DNA of 38,506 nt from GH45 sp046704385 (GCA_046704385.1 JBJKSB010000019.1:1-38506); one strand, 5' to 3'; shown: positions 1 through 8,871, counted from the first letter of the stretch. Program-made: numbers and translations. Notes: generated by a model from the sequence alone, not told the origin.

Positions 1-840
1 CTGTTTAAGTGTAGCAAATAATCGTTGAGCGCCTTCGGTAATGGGAAGATTTTCGGCAATATCCTTCATTACTTTTTCATCCAATCCTTTAAGTAATGCA
101 ACCCTTTGTTTAAAACTTTCAGTAAAATCAATTTCACCACGCATAGCACTTTCAGTAATGGCGCTTACCTTTTCGCCTACGCCTGCTCTAAAAGCCAGTT
201 CGTCAATAACTTCGGTTTGAATCAGGGTCGAATCCATATCAAAACAAATCAGCCTCCTGCTACGACGATATATATTATCTTCCTGGAAAGCAATATCAAT
301 ACCGATGGCCCCGGCCAGTGCAATGAAATCTTTTTTCATTTTTTCCTGGTTGTGCGGTGTGCCGCGTACAGAGAATTCCACTACTGCCTTAGTATCCTTG
401 GTTTTATCGATTTGGTCAACCGGAATACGGCCTGACAAACGACTGATAAAATCGATGTTTAAACCTTGCTCGGCAATAATGCGGGTAACCTTTGCCAGAT
501 GTTCCGCGGTTAACTTACGCGAGAGTAGTGTGACAATAAACCGGTCTTTACCCTGATGGTGTACCCATTCTTCGTATTTACCTTCTTCAATCGGTGTAAA
601 CCTAATATTAATGCCCAGTTCATAGGCCTTAAATAACAAATCTTTCAATATGGGGCTCGATTCAGAGGATGCGGGTACTTCGAATAATATTCCCAATCCA
701 AGGTCATCGTGAATTACGGCTTGTCCAATATCTAAAATATTTACTTTGTTTTGAGCTAAAACACTTGTAAGTTGTGATGTTAATCCTGGTTTGTCACCTC
801 CGGAAATGTTAATGAGAATGATTTCTCTTTTTTTATGCAT
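1..840 (-). CDS. serB: Phosphoserine phosphatase SerB with N-terminal ACT region (partial, 3' end outside window)
   Basis: The reading frame starts at the ATG at 840 and runs off the left edge after 280 codons, so the C-terminus is missing. The first ~170 residues look like paired ACT-type regulatory domains (opening with a MHKKREIILINISGGDKPGL-like start typical of ACT folds). The HAD phosphatase motif I FDMDSTLIQTE follows, with nucleophile Asp201 and Asp203, then the EVIDELAFRAGVGEKVSAIT stretch characteristic of SerB. The family hydrolyses L-phosphoserine to serine in the last step of serine synthesis, in the cytoplasm. The ACT part suggests amino-acid feedback, which is inference. The next gene upstream on the same strand stops at 913, and a perfect 25-nt dyad with a -7-like element lies between them, so serB probably has its own promoter. 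Identity is well supported; HAD motifs II-IV lie outside the window. Confidence 0.93.
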   Translation of the reverse strand, partial: MHKKREIILINISGGDKPGLTSQLTSVLAQNKVNILDIGQAVIHDDLGLGILFEVPASSESSPILKDLLFKAYELGINIRFTPIEEGKYEEWVHHQGKDRFIVTLLSRKLTAEHLAKVTRIIAEQGLNIDFISRLSGRIPVDQIDKTKDTKAVVEFSVRGTPHNQEKMKKDFIALAGAIGIDIAFQEDNIYRRSRRLICFDMDSTLIQTEVIDELAFRAGVGEKVSAITESAMRGEIDFTESFKQRVALLKGLDEKVMKDIAENLPITEGAQRLFATLKQ

Positions 841-846
841 AACAGC

Positions 847-871
847 TATAATTTTGAACTTCAAAATTATA
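847..871 (-). promoter_or_regulatory. Perfect 12-bp-arm dyad with -7 element upstream of serB
   Basis: A perfect inverted repeat with 12-bp arms around a single central C at 859 (core AATTTTGAACTTCAAAATT) lies 7-31 nt upstream of the serB ATG. On the minus strand it contains TAATTTTG (862-869), which matches the Bacteroidota -7 consensus TAnnTTTG. Because the site is a palindrome the same element also exists on the plus strand. This could be an operator overlapping the promoter; the regulator is unknown. Confidence 0.45.
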
Positions 872-912
872 AATTAATCATAAATTAATGATTAGGATAC
901 GGAAATAAAGAC

Positions 913-1710
913 CTATTTTTTGGTGTATCTGCTAAAACGTTTGTGTTTCCATAATTGAAGCATTGTTTTGGCTGTAAATAAGGTAAGGTAATACTGAAAT
1001 AATACAATCAACAGGCCTCCTAAGGTGATCAGTAAATAAAAAAGAGTTTTGTCGACAGGAAAATGTAATACTTGTTGTGCAACTAATATCGAGTTATCCA
1101 GATCGGATATAGCTAAAAGAGCGGCAATACCTGTAATTAAAAGTAATGTAACACTTGTAAACACCGATCCCTGTTTCATGTTCCTGTTAATTTCCCGTTC
1201 TTCTTTATAATTGCTGATTATACGAATCGATAAATAATTACCGGCCAAAACTCCCAGTAAAATATTAAACACAGGAATGCCCATAAAGAAACCCATAAAC
1301 GCCATTGAAAAAAACAGGTAGATTATAGCCAGATAGCGCTTTTTTATTTTATAAAACTGGTAAGGTACTACCAATTCACTATTTAGCCAAAGTCCAATGA
1401 TAAGCCCTATTACGCCAATTCCTAAAGCTGCAACCTCGCTAACCAAGGTATCGCTGATCCACCAAAAAAGTAAAAATAGTGCCAGAGGAATAGGTCCCTG
1501 AAACAATGCTGCCGTAAATAATTTGCGGTAATAGCAAACCATGTCAAGCAAAATTCCGATTATCAATCCCAAAAACCCCAGTATTATTGATACGGTGAGG
1601 TTGTATAAAAATATCCCCATCATAATACCAATTAAGGCGAATGATACTGGAAAAACCATGGAAAGCATAAATAGCTTTATTTTCAGGGTTTTGTTTAATG
1701 GACGCATCAT
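913..1710 (-). CDS. Polytopic membrane protein of unknown function
   Basis: This is a 265-residue protein, mostly hydrophobic, with about eight predicted membrane segments. Examples are residues ~10-32, ~36-58, ~68-88, ~90-110, ~128-150, a segment after the basic loop SNYKEEREINRNMKQ, and a final pair near the C-terminus. It ends in a basic cytosolic-looking tail (LWKHKRFSRYTKK). I do not recognise a family motif. The start at 1710 is followed directly by a second Met and then a basic stretch before the first membrane span, as expected for an N-in protein. It lies 53 bp downstream of the CapA-like gene on the same strand, so co-transcription is plausible. Function cannot be given from sequence. 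Confidence 0.7.
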   Translation of the reverse strand: MMRPLNKTLKIKLFMLSMVFPVSFALIGIMMGIFLYNLTVSIILGFLGLIIGILLDMVCYYRKLFTAALFQGPIPLALFLLFWWISDTLVSEVAALGIGVIGLIIGLWLNSELVVPYQFYKIKKRYLAIIYLFFSMAFMGFFMGIPVFNILLGVLAGNYLSIRIISNYKEEREINRNMKQGSVFTSVTLLLITGIAALLAISDLDNSILVAQQVLHFPVDKTLFYLLITLGGLLIVLFQYYLTLFTAKTMLQLWKHKRFSRYTKK

Positions 1711-1763
1711 TTTGAGTTTGGTGAGTCCAATTTAAGAATATGTTGCGGGTTATCAAAATATAA

Positions 1764-2885
1764 TTACGGTGTCACCCAATTTTGTTGATAATAAATATAT
1801 TCTCCTACGTTTATGTTGTTGGTATTTAATAAGTTTCGTGAATCGGAAATAAAAAGTTTCATTCTGTTAAAATGTTCGGGAGAAATAAAAAAAGTCGAAT
1901 CGAGTTCATATTTTGCACAAGGCAGTATATAAAAATGTCTTTTATTATTAACTATTGGAGTATATACCCAGGTTAAAAAATAACCTGTTTCTATTATGTT
2001 AACCTTGTGGTTTTGTTTTTGGAGTACAAGTTTTATCATTTGTCCGCCATCGGTATACTGCTTACGCTGATTTGAGATAAAATTACCGAGCGACCAGGTA
2101 ATAAACCGGTCCTGAACTGTTGAATCGTTTATCCATTCGCTGGGTTGGATTACATGAGGATGACTTCCAATAATATAATCGACCCCGTTTTTAAAACAAA
2201 ATTCGGCTATATCGCGCTGGTTTTTATTGGGTTTGTGTTCATATTCAGTTCCCCAATGGATCAACATAATTATTTTATCGGGATGAACGGCTTTGGCTTT
2301 TTCAATATCCAATTTTATGGCACCATAATCTATAATGTTTACAACTGCCGGTTCAGGTATCGGTATACCATTGGTCCCATAGGTATAGTTAAGCAGTGCC
2401 AGTTTAAATCCTTTTTTTTCAATGATCAGTGGGGTGTTTTTGTTTTTTTCATCAGCCGATGAATAAGTTCCCATGTGTGGAATATTCAGTGAATCCAATA
2501 CCCTGATAGTTCGCAATAGTCCTTTTTTACCACGGTCAACACAATGGTTGTTGGCTGTTCCCAGTACATCAATTCCGGCTTGTTTAACGGCAACGGCTAA
2601 TGCATCAGGCGAACTAAACTGCGGATAACCTTTAAAGGGTGGACCGGCCAGTGTGACTTCAAGATTGGCTATGGACACATCTGCTGATGATATTTCATCT
2701 TTGATATAACTGAATACTTCGGTGTAATCATAGGTGTTGTCGGGTTGAAGAGCACTGGCAATTTGGGTATCATGTCCCATAATATCGCCCATGAATAATA
2801 GTGAAAGGGTAGAGGTGGAATCGGAAGGCTGAGCAAACAATCCAATTGAGAAAAGAAATGCAATGGGGAGAAGTACGTAGCGCAT
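1764..2885 (-). CDS. CapA-family (PGA_cap) phosphoesterase-fold protein, exported
   Basis: This 373-residue protein has an N-terminal signal peptide (MRYVLLPIAFLFSIGLFAQ, cleavage probably after FAQ). It then carries the CapA/PgsA-type metallophosphatase-fold motifs: LLFMGDIMGH near residue 30, ANLEVTLAG near 73, ANNHCVDRG near 112, HWGTEYEHKPN near 210, GSHPHVIQP near 240 and WSLGNFISNQ near 265. The family is linked to poly-gamma-glutamate or capsule attachment, but many Bacteroidota copies are stand-alone and their substrate is unknown. No capB/capC-like genes are adjacent, so a role in PGA synthesis is not supported here. Motifs look intact and the protein would act in the periplasm or at the cell surface. 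It precedes the membrane protein at 913-1710 on the same strand. Confidence 0.85.
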   Translation of the reverse strand: MRYVLLPIAFLFSIGLFAQPSDSTSTLSLLFMGDIMGHDTQIASALQPDNTYDYTEVFSYIKDEISSADVSIANLEVTLAGPPFKGYPQFSSPDALAVAVKQAGIDVLGTANNHCVDRGKKGLLRTIRVLDSLNIPHMGTYSSADEKNKNTPLIIEKKGFKLALLNYTYGTNGIPIPEPAVVNIIDYGAIKLDIEKAKAVHPDKIIMLIHWGTEYEHKPNKNQRDIAEFCFKNGVDYIIGSHPHVIQPSEWINDSTVQDRFITWSLGNFISNQRKQYTDGGQMIKLVLQKQNHKVNIIETGYFLTWVYTPIVNNKRHFYILPCAKYELDSTFFISPEHFNRMKLFISDSRNLLNTNNINVGEYIYYQQNWVTP

Positions 2886-2922
2886 AGTTTTATATTTTGC
2901 AGCTAAAAATACTAAACATTAT

Positions 2923-2999
2923 TAACAAGTAACAAGTAACAAGTCTTGAATCTTGAGTCTATTATCCTGATACTTGCTACTAACTACTTGCCACTTTAT
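2923..2999. repeat. Heptamer-phased repeat element (AGT-type units, then ACT-type units)
   Basis: Three exact copies of TAACAAG (2923-2943) open a 7-nt-phased array. AGT (or AAT) recurs at 2928, 2935, 2942, 2949 and 2956. After a short spacer, ACT recurs at 2972, 2979, 2986 and 2993. The left half is thus AGTnnnn units and the right half ACTnnnn units, which are reverse complements in the fixed triplet. The same design recurs at 17553-17698. This occupies most of the 234-bp gap between the SulP and CapA genes. Confidence 0.6.
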
Positions 3000-3054
3000 A
3001 CCCAGAGTTACTTTTTTTAATTTTCCTTTTGATTTAAATTATATCTTAGCTTGA

Positions 3055-3080
3055 CAGCCTACCCCGGTTTATCGGGGGCT
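3055..3080. repeat. Imperfect GC-rich hairpin
   Basis: CCCCG (3062-3066) pairs with CGGGG (3073-3077) around the loop GTTTAT, with AGCC/GGCT extending the stem outward. It lies 40-65 nt beyond the stop codon of the SulP-carbonic anhydrase gene. There is no T-run on the minus strand, so it is not a classical terminator, although it could stabilise the 3' end of that transcript. Confidence 0.4.
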
Positions 3081-3119
3081 ATGCCCTGTACCTTGAAACC
3101 CTGAAACCTTTAACCATCC

Positions 3120-5528
3120 TCACGACTCAATGGTATCCGGCAACCTTCCAATATGAATTTCTTTTTGATTTTTCGACAGGCTTTCAAATATGGGCAAATT
3201 CCTTAATTCATATACATTTTTTTCTCGGTTTACATTCACAATTACAATATTTCCTTTACCTTTTTCAAATTCATCTTTAAAGTCGTAGAAACCTGCCATT
3301 ATGGTTAACTCACCCGATGCAACCAGGTCTTTATACTTTTTGGTAGCTATATTCACTTGGTAATCAAGATTTTTTTCAATTACATGTACGTGAAGCTTGG
3401 CGGCATCATTAACTGGTTTATATTTTGTGATGATGGGTTGTAAAAAGTCAAGTTCATGCTTGATACCGTACGATTCCCCGTCAATACCCTTTAAATACGA
3501 TTTAATAGCACCACAATCGGAATGCCCTAAAAAGAACAATAGTGGGGTTTTTAGGTGATAAATGCCAAAATCGACTGATCCTTCAGTCGAAAGAATTTGG
3601 TTTCCAATATTCTGAATGGAAAATACTTTGTTTGAAGTATCCGGCATAAGTGCATTCAAAGGAACCCTGGAATCTGAACATGAAACCAAGGTGATATAGG
3701 GTTTTTGCTCATAACTAAAGGTTTCAAAATATTCATTCGGATGTGTTTCCTTAAAATAATTGTTACCCAAAATAAATTGTGAAATCATATCCGGAATCAT
3801 CAGCTTTTTAGGTTTTTTTGCCGACTTTTTAATATCAGGTTCTTCTTCTCCAATAGCAATTTTTACAGCATCATGAAGATTATCGCGTCGGCTGATATGT
3901 CCCAGCAAATGTTCAATTTTCTCGGTTCGCAGCAAATCCCGAACTTCTGAATGTGCTTCAACAATCATTAACTTAATTCCTTTTTTCTGTAAATTCAGAT
4001 AAAGCCTTTTTATTAATCGTGCCCCGCTGGAATCAACATATGCCGAAGTACTTAAATCGAATATCACTGTTTTTAACGATGCATCTGATTTTTGAATTTT
4101 TGCCCACACTACTTCAAAAACATTTGCCACATTAAAGTATACCAGTTCCGACTCTACCCTGAAGATAATAACTCCGGGAACCAATTCGTTATCGGGATGT
4201 CGCAGAATATCCGTATATCTGTCTGTACCCGGAATCCTGCCAAGGAATGCAACATGAGGATCGGAAACACTTCGTATTATCAGTATCAATGAAAAAAGTG
4301 CCGAAATTAATACGCCCTGCAAAATTCCAAATATCAGTACACCCAATAGCGCAATCATGGCAATAACAAAATCGATACGGTTCACCTTGAAAACCCGTTT
4401 CATCTCTTTAATATCCACCAGTCCGGAAATAGCAACCAAAACGATACCAGCCAGCACTACGGTAGGTAAATTCTTTAGTAAGCCGGTAAGAAAAAGCAAA
4501 CACAGTCCAATAAAGAAAGAAGCTACAATTAATGACGCAGGTGTCTTTGCACCAGCTTTGTCGTTAACGGCCGACTGCGACAATCCTCCGCTCGACGGAT
4601 AACCTGACCCAAGAGAAATTGCCAGGTTTGCAACTCCGAGAGCCAACAATTCTTGTCGGGGATCAATTTCATAATCGTTTTTTTGAGCCAGGGCTTTTGA
4701 TGCGGAAACACTTTCGATATACGCCAGTATAAAACAGGCAAAGGCAAGCGGAGCGATGCTTACCACATCGTTGAAGTTTATCGAGGGCAAATGCAATTTT
4801 GGCAATCCGGCCGGCAGCAGTCCAACTGTTTTAAATCCCATATGCCCTAACGGAGTAAAACTTATAGCTAAAACCGAAAGTGCTACAACAATAAGAGCAA
4901 AGGGTTTGCCCGGTAATTTTCGTTCACCAAAAATCAGCAAGAGCAAACAAAGTAAACCAAAAATCAATACATATATATTGGTATTATGGATTTCAGCAAA
5001 AAGTGCCGTAATTAAACCTAAAAATCCATGTCCTTTAACCTGTACGCCGAATAACTTTGGTAACTGGGTTAGCCCGATGGTAATGGCTGCCCCGGCTTTA
5101 AAACCCAACAATATGGTCTCGCTTATAAAATTTATAATGCTACTTAATTTAAACAGATAGGCCAGTATGCTCATACCGGCGAAAATTAAAGCGGTTAGCG
5201 ATGCCAGGTCAATCCAGCGCTGAATATCACCATGTGAAAGATTGGCAAGTGTTACTCCAACAACCATGGATATGGCTGAAGTAGGTCCAATTGCCATATG
5301 ACGGCTCGATCCAAGAAGAGCATAAAAAACTCCTCCTATCAGGTAGCCGTAAATTCCGTATTGCGGAGGCAGTCCGGCCAGAGTGGCATATGCCAGCGAA
5401 ACGGGTATGGCATATGCAGCCAAGGTAATTCCCGAAACCAAATCGCTGCCAAAAAAGGGTAAGGAATATCCCGAAAGCCATTCGATAGAAGGAATTATTT
5501 TACTTAATCTTTTTTTTATTGAAATCAT
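3120..5528 (-). CDS. SulP anion transporter fused to STAS and beta-carbonic anhydrase domains
   Basis: This 802-residue three-part protein begins with a SulP membrane domain (~residues 15-410), with the family signature region GITLAAYAIPVSLAYATLAG, many membrane spans and an SVSASKALAQKNDYEID segment. A STAS domain follows (~435-545, with FDLSTSAYVDSSGARLIKRL). A lysine-rich linker (KKSAKKPKK, ~570) leads to a complete beta-carbonic anhydrase (~585-785). Zinc ligands are visible as Cys617 in CSDSR (with Asp619 and Arg621) and His669/Cys672 in GHSDCG. SulP-carbonic anhydrase fusions are known in bacteria and are thought to couple bicarbonate transport to CO2/HCO3- interconversion at the cytoplasmic face. 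Sulfate as substrate cannot be excluded from sequence. The start at 5528 gives a basic N-terminus (MISIKKRLSK). It is the only gene of its transcription unit. Confidence 0.93.
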   Translation of the reverse strand: MISIKKRLSKIIPSIEWLSGYSLPFFGSDLVSGITLAAYAIPVSLAYATLAGLPPQYGIYGYLIGGVFYALLGSSRHMAIGPTSAISMVVGVTLANLSHGDIQRWIDLASLTALIFAGMSILAYLFKLSSIINFISETILLGFKAGAAITIGLTQLPKLFGVQVKGHGFLGLITALFAEIHNTNIYVLIFGLLCLLLLIFGERKLPGKPFALIVVALSVLAISFTPLGHMGFKTVGLLPAGLPKLHLPSINFNDVVSIAPLAFACFILAYIESVSASKALAQKNDYEIDPRQELLALGVANLAISLGSGYPSSGGLSQSAVNDKAGAKTPASLIVASFFIGLCLLFLTGLLKNLPTVVLAGIVLVAISGLVDIKEMKRVFKVNRIDFVIAMIALLGVLIFGILQGVLISALFSLILIIRSVSDPHVAFLGRIPGTDRYTDILRHPDNELVPGVIIFRVESELVYFNVANVFEVVWAKIQKSDASLKTVIFDLSTSAYVDSSGARLIKRLYLNLQKKGIKLMIVEAHSEVRDLLRTEKIEHLLGHISRRDNLHDAVKIAIGEEEPDIKKSAKKPKKLMIPDMISQFILGNNYFKETHPNEYFETFSYEQKPYITLVSCSDSRVPLNALMPDTSNKVFSIQNIGNQILSTEGSVDFGIYHLKTPLLFFLGHSDCGAIKSYLKGIDGESYGIKHELDFLQPIITKYKPVNDAAKLHVHVIEKNLDYQVNIATKKYKDLVASGELTIMAGFYDFKDEFEKGKGNIVIVNVNREKNVYELRNLPIFESLSKNQKEIHIGRLPDTIES

Positions 5529-5595
5529 GTACCCTGCTTAATATGATGAATTCCGGTAATGAATTTCGTAAAAAAAATTCAAATTAATACTGCGT

Positions 5596-5616
5596 TGTTA
5601 CAATTATGTTACAATT
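5596..5616 (-). promoter_or_regulatory. Two 10-nt direct repeats phased one helical turn apart upstream of the SulP gene
   Basis: TGTTACAATT occurs at 5596-5605 and again at 5607-5616, an 11-nt phase, about 68-88 nt upstream of the SulP-carbonic anhydrase ATG. Spacing of one DNA turn is compatible with cooperative binding of a regulator, but no regulator is suggested by the context. Confidence 0.25.
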
Positions 5617-5654
5617 TAATATAAACCGTTTTGGTTGATAAATGTTCGAAACAA

Positions 5655-5780
5655 TTTGTTTTAGCTTTAGCCCGTCAGCTAAGGCAGACAGTAAATTTCA
5701 GTATAGATAAGGCCATTAAACTTGATCTTTAACGTTGGCTAATGCCAACGGGTTTTAAAAACCTGCCAGCCTTTTGGGCT
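5655..5780. repeat. Intergenic cluster of GGCTnnnnnGCC-type palindromes (REP-like)
   Basis: The 311-bp gap between the SulP gene and the B12 operon holds GGC/GCC-rich inverted repeats. The clearest is CGTTGGC-TAAT-GCCAACG (5733-5750), immediately followed by the small hairpin-forming run GGTTTTAAAAACC. Nearby are degenerate pieces such as AGCTTTAGCCC and TTTTGGGCTTAGAT. A similar set lies at 31838-31923. I interpret these as dispersed palindromic elements rather than a terminator because no T-run follows. Confidence 0.4.
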
Positions 5781-5839
5781 TAGATTTGGTAATGAAAAAA
5801 GTAAGATATAATAATTGTAGTTCGACTTATCCTGTAATT

Positions 5840-6904
5840 CTATTTAAAACAAATCGCTCCGGGTACGATTCCAACCCTCAATGTATCAATAGGTTGTCCC
5901 TGAGGTGTATACCTAAATACCAAACCAGGCTGCATATAATCAATGGCATCTGAAATATAGACTTCTGAGGTTGAAGGATCGACACCAATAGCATAAAAAA
6001 GTCTTTGGCCGTGTTTTACAAAAGGAACTGTCGGAAAGTTTTCCTGATCAACAGCCAGTTTCCAAACATCATTATTAAGCAGATATAAAGTGTCGCGGGC
6101 AGCATTAATCTGTAAGTCGGTGGGGCGGTCAGTAAGCTTAAAGGAGAACTCCCGGATAATCGATTTATTTTTAACGTTCATACAAACCAATTTGGGATTT
6201 TCGTAGCCAAAACTATTTCCCTGGTAACCCCCATCGGTCAAAACCCATAAATAATCGTTTTTATCCTTTTGTATCGCCACAGGCTGAATACCGATAGTTA
6301 TGGAATCAACAACAACATCGCGTTCCGTATCAATAACCAGCACTTTATCATCAAAACTCCAGCAATTGGTATAAATACGGTTATTGATGCGGACCATTTG
6401 CTCGGTGCTATGTTGATTAAAAGCCCTGTTTCCGTTATTTGTTGGAATATAGCCTGTTATTTCAAGTGTTTCGGGATTAAAAACCGTTATGGCCCTGGCA
6501 TATAAATCGGTAATATATCCCTTGGTTTTATTAATGATTTTAATGTATCGGGGCGATGTTAACCCATTTATCCATCCTTTATACTCAAAAGTGTTAATAT
6601 CAATCACATATACTCTTCCCGAATTGTTAAGCACTACAAATCCGACTGAATCATTAATGATCATGCTTTGCGCCACATCACCCAAGGGTATGTTGTTTAT
6701 TTTTTGGAAAACTTTATTCTGTACTTCACCTGTTACCGGATTGTAATAGGATAATGAACTATTCGAAAACATGAAATTTCCCTGGTTTACAATAAATAAT
6801 CCCTTACCCACCTGTTTATTAATAACAGGTTCCTGGGGTGTTTTTTTGCATGATAGCAAAATCACAAACGGTACAATGAATAATATCAGTTTCCTTGCCT
6901 GCAC
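5840..6904 (-). CDS. BtuG-like beta-propeller surface lipoprotein (DUF5074/YncE-type)
   Basis: This 354-residue protein starts with a GTG at 6904. A lipoprotein signal (MQARKLILFIVPFVILLSCKK) has its lipid-accepting Cys at residue 19, and the signal peptide decides the start. The rest is built of repeated propeller-blade strands such as GFVVLNNSGRVYVIDINTFEYKGWI, GYITDLYARAITVFNPETLEITGYI and KVLVIDTERDVVVDSITIG. The family includes BtuG of gut Bacteroides, a surface lipoprotein that binds cobalamin with very high affinity and hands it to BtuB. Here it is the last gene of a B12-riboswitch operon, 11 bp after the TonB receptor, which strongly supports the BtuG-like assignment. Residues contacting cobalamin cannot be judged by eye, so BtuG function is inference from fold and context. 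Confidence 0.8.
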   Translation of the reverse strand: MQARKLILFIVPFVILLSCKKTPQEPVINKQVGKGLFIVNQGNFMFSNSSLSYYNPVTGEVQNKVFQKINNIPLGDVAQSMIINDSVGFVVLNNSGRVYVIDINTFEYKGWINGLTSPRYIKIINKTKGYITDLYARAITVFNPETLEITGYIPTNNGNRAFNQHSTEQMVRINNRIYTNCWSFDDKVLVIDTERDVVVDSITIGIQPVAIQKDKNDYLWVLTDGGYQGNSFGYENPKLVCMNVKNKSIIREFSFKLTDRPTDLQINAARDTLYLLNNDVWKLAVDQENFPTVPFVKHGQRLFYAIGVDPSTSEVYISDAIDYMQPGLVFRYTPQGQPIDTLRVGIVPGAICFK

Positions 6905-6915
6905 TTTATAAAATT

Positions 6916-8871
6916 CTAATATTCAAAATTGATCATCAAAAAATAATTTCGCCCGGGCATAGCCCTGTATTGAATGCTCTGGTAATCTTTATTGAAAAAA
7001 TTGTCAACTTTAAAACGTATGCTTAACGAGTTTCCATTCAGGTTGATTTTTTTCCCCAGGGTAAGATTTGAAATTGTATAGCCGGGCAGCGGTTTGTTAT
7101 CCGGATCACTTACCGTTGATGTATTCCGGCTACCGGTATAAAATGATGTCCAGATGAATTCAAAGCCCTTATATACGCCCATTTCTGTATAGCCGCCCGA
7201 GTATTCAGGGATATAAATTAATTGTTCACCTTTTGCCAGGTTGCCTTCGCTCAAACCTGTTGATTCGTTGGTGGTGCGTGTATAAGCAAATTTCCACATG
7301 GTTGATATTTTAATGCCCCAAAATTCTTCTGATATTTTACCGGTATATTCAAGCCCACGTGAGTGAACAGTTTGGATGTTGTTGGGCTCCCAGTAACCAA
7401 ACTGCGAAGGCTGCCATAAAATCCAATCATCAATAGCGGAATAAAAACCGGTTAATTCGTTTTTAAGTTCATAATTTCCTGATTTCCAAACATTGCTTAA
7501 CGATGTTTCAGCTGTAAGTCCCTGTTCAGGTCTTAAATCGGGATTGCCTCCCGGTTGAAAGTATAATTGGTTTAATGTTGGATTGTGGTAATTTCTCGAA
7601 ACATTAGCTTTAAATCCCCATTCACTCTTTTGAGACAAAACATACTCAACGCCCAATGAAGGAATGGGTTTAATAAATTTTGTATCAATCAATTCTTCTC
7701 TTAATAACCCTGATAGTTTAATTCCGTTTGAAAATATTTTATGCAAACCGGTAAATACCGAATATTGTTTCTGATTATTTGAATAGCCGGTTAGCGTTTT
7801 TTCATCAGAGTAATCGGCTTTATGAATGGCTGCATTTAATTGAAAATCAAAATCAAACCCGGTTTCCCATGTTTTACGGGCTTTAAATTGTGAGATGCTT
7901 GAATAGCTTTTGCTGTTCGATTCAATATTGGTAACAAGCGCAGTGGAGCCTAAGGGTTGATTTTTAAGATAATAATCCAGACCTCCATAAATGAATCCTG
8001 AATTAATTTCCCAGGTAAGGTTTGTGCCATAATATTTAAAAGCAGCTTGCAGCCTGTGGTTAAGGTCAAATTGTTTCTCTTCATGGTTTGGTGAACCATT
8101 ATTCATTAATCCGGGAATATTTCGCTCATTGTTCTGAAACCAGTAATTCAGACTCAGGGTACTGTTTTCACCGGTTCGGTACAACATTTCTTCTAACAGG
8201 CCATACCTGCGGTAGCTTCCATTTTTAAGTGTCTCAATTTGTTGAAACTCTTCAGGTATTGTATTGTTTTTGTATTTAAAGTTGTTTTTAGAGTTTTCAT
8301 AAAACACACGTGTACGAATATTTAGCTTTTGTACGGCCCACTTAGCATTTGCAATACCCGAATAAGTGCCGTAACTCCCGTAACCCTGGGCAATTTTCCC
8401 ATTAAAACCTTTTCTCCAGTCGGGACTATTTTCCAACAGAATACTTCCGCCGAGGGCACCACCGGTACTGATTATTGAAGCCGATCCATATTGTAAGCTT
8501 ACTTCGTCGATAAAACATACCGGTAATAATGAAAGATCGACCTGTCCGGTCATAGGTGAATTTATGGGCAGGTTTTCCCATAGTACTTTGGTATGCGAAG
8601 CACCTGCCCCGCGCATCGAGGCAGTGGCCAACGAACCTTTTGCTGCCGAATGAATATAAATGTTTGTATTCTCTTCCAGTACATCGGCCAGTGTTGTGTT
8701 TAAATGATTTTGCAAAACCAGGGTATCAATTTTTTCAATTTTTCCCCCTGCAAACCGGGTATCCTTTACTGTAATTTCTTTTATGGGAATAGTATCCTGA
8801 AAAGAAAGCTGGGCTCTGACAGACAAAATTGCCGACAGAAATATGAAACTATATGTTATAATTTTTTTCAA
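6916..8871 (-). CDS. btuB: TonB-dependent outer-membrane receptor, BtuB-like (cobalamin)
   Basis: This 651-residue protein has a signal peptide (cleavage after LSVRAQ, ~21). An N-terminal plug domain (~residues 35-150) includes ADVLEENTNIYIHSAAKGSL, SMRGAGASHTKVLWENLPIN and FIDEVSLQYGSASIISTGGALGGSI. It is followed by a 22-strand-type beta-barrel ending in an aromatic C-terminus (YFLMINFEY). The length fits BtuB-type receptors. The start is a TTG at 8871, two bases after the stop codon of the gene upstream; it is chosen because MKKIITYSFIFL gives a proper signal peptide and no ATG does. Operon position between a B12 riboswitch and a BtuG-like lipoprotein identifies the likely ligand as cobalamin or a related corrinoid. 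The energy-coupling TonB/ExbBD and the inner-membrane BtuFCD are not in this window. Confidence 0.88.
   Translation of the reverse strand: MKKIITYSFIFLSAILSVRAQLSFQDTIPIKEITVKDTRFAGGKIEKIDTLVLQNHLNTTLADVLEENTNIYIHSAAKGSLATASMRGAGASHTKVLWENLPINSPMTGQVDLSLLPVCFIDEVSLQYGSASIISTGGALGGSILLENSPDWRKGFNGKIAQGYGSYGTYSGIANAKWAVQKLNIRTRVFYENSKNNFKYKNNTIPEEFQQIETLKNGSYRRYGLLEEMLYRTGENSTLSLNYWFQNNERNIPGLMNNGSPNHEEKQFDLNHRLQAAFKYYGTNLTWEINSGFIYGGLDYYLKNQPLGSTALVTNIESNSKSYSSISQFKARKTWETGFDFDFQLNAAIHKADYSDEKTLTGYSNNQKQYSVFTGLHKIFSNGIKLSGLLREELIDTKFIKPIPSLGVEYVLSQKSEWGFKANVSRNYHNPTLNQLYFQPGGNPDLRPEQGLTAETSLSNVWKSGNYELKNELTGFYSAIDDWILWQPSQFGYWEPNNIQTVHSRGLEYTGKISEEFWGIKISTMWKFAYTRTTNESTGLSEGNLAKGEQLIYIPEYSGGYTEMGVYKGFEFIWTSFYTGSRNTSTVSDPDNKPLPGYTISNLTLGKKINLNGNSLSIRFKVDNFFNKDYQSIQYRAMPGRNYFLMINFEY

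Noticed and set aside
106..556. Open frames on the plus strand over serB
   Set aside because: They lie opposite a well-supported SerB reading frame and show no family features.
1764..2885. Poly-gamma-glutamate synthesis operon
   Set aside because: Only a CapA-type protein is present; no capB or capC-like genes are adjacent.
5733..5750. Terminator for the B12 operon
   Set aside because: The hairpin is perfect but no T-run follows on the minus strand and it is 90-110 nt past the stop; kept as a repeat element instead.
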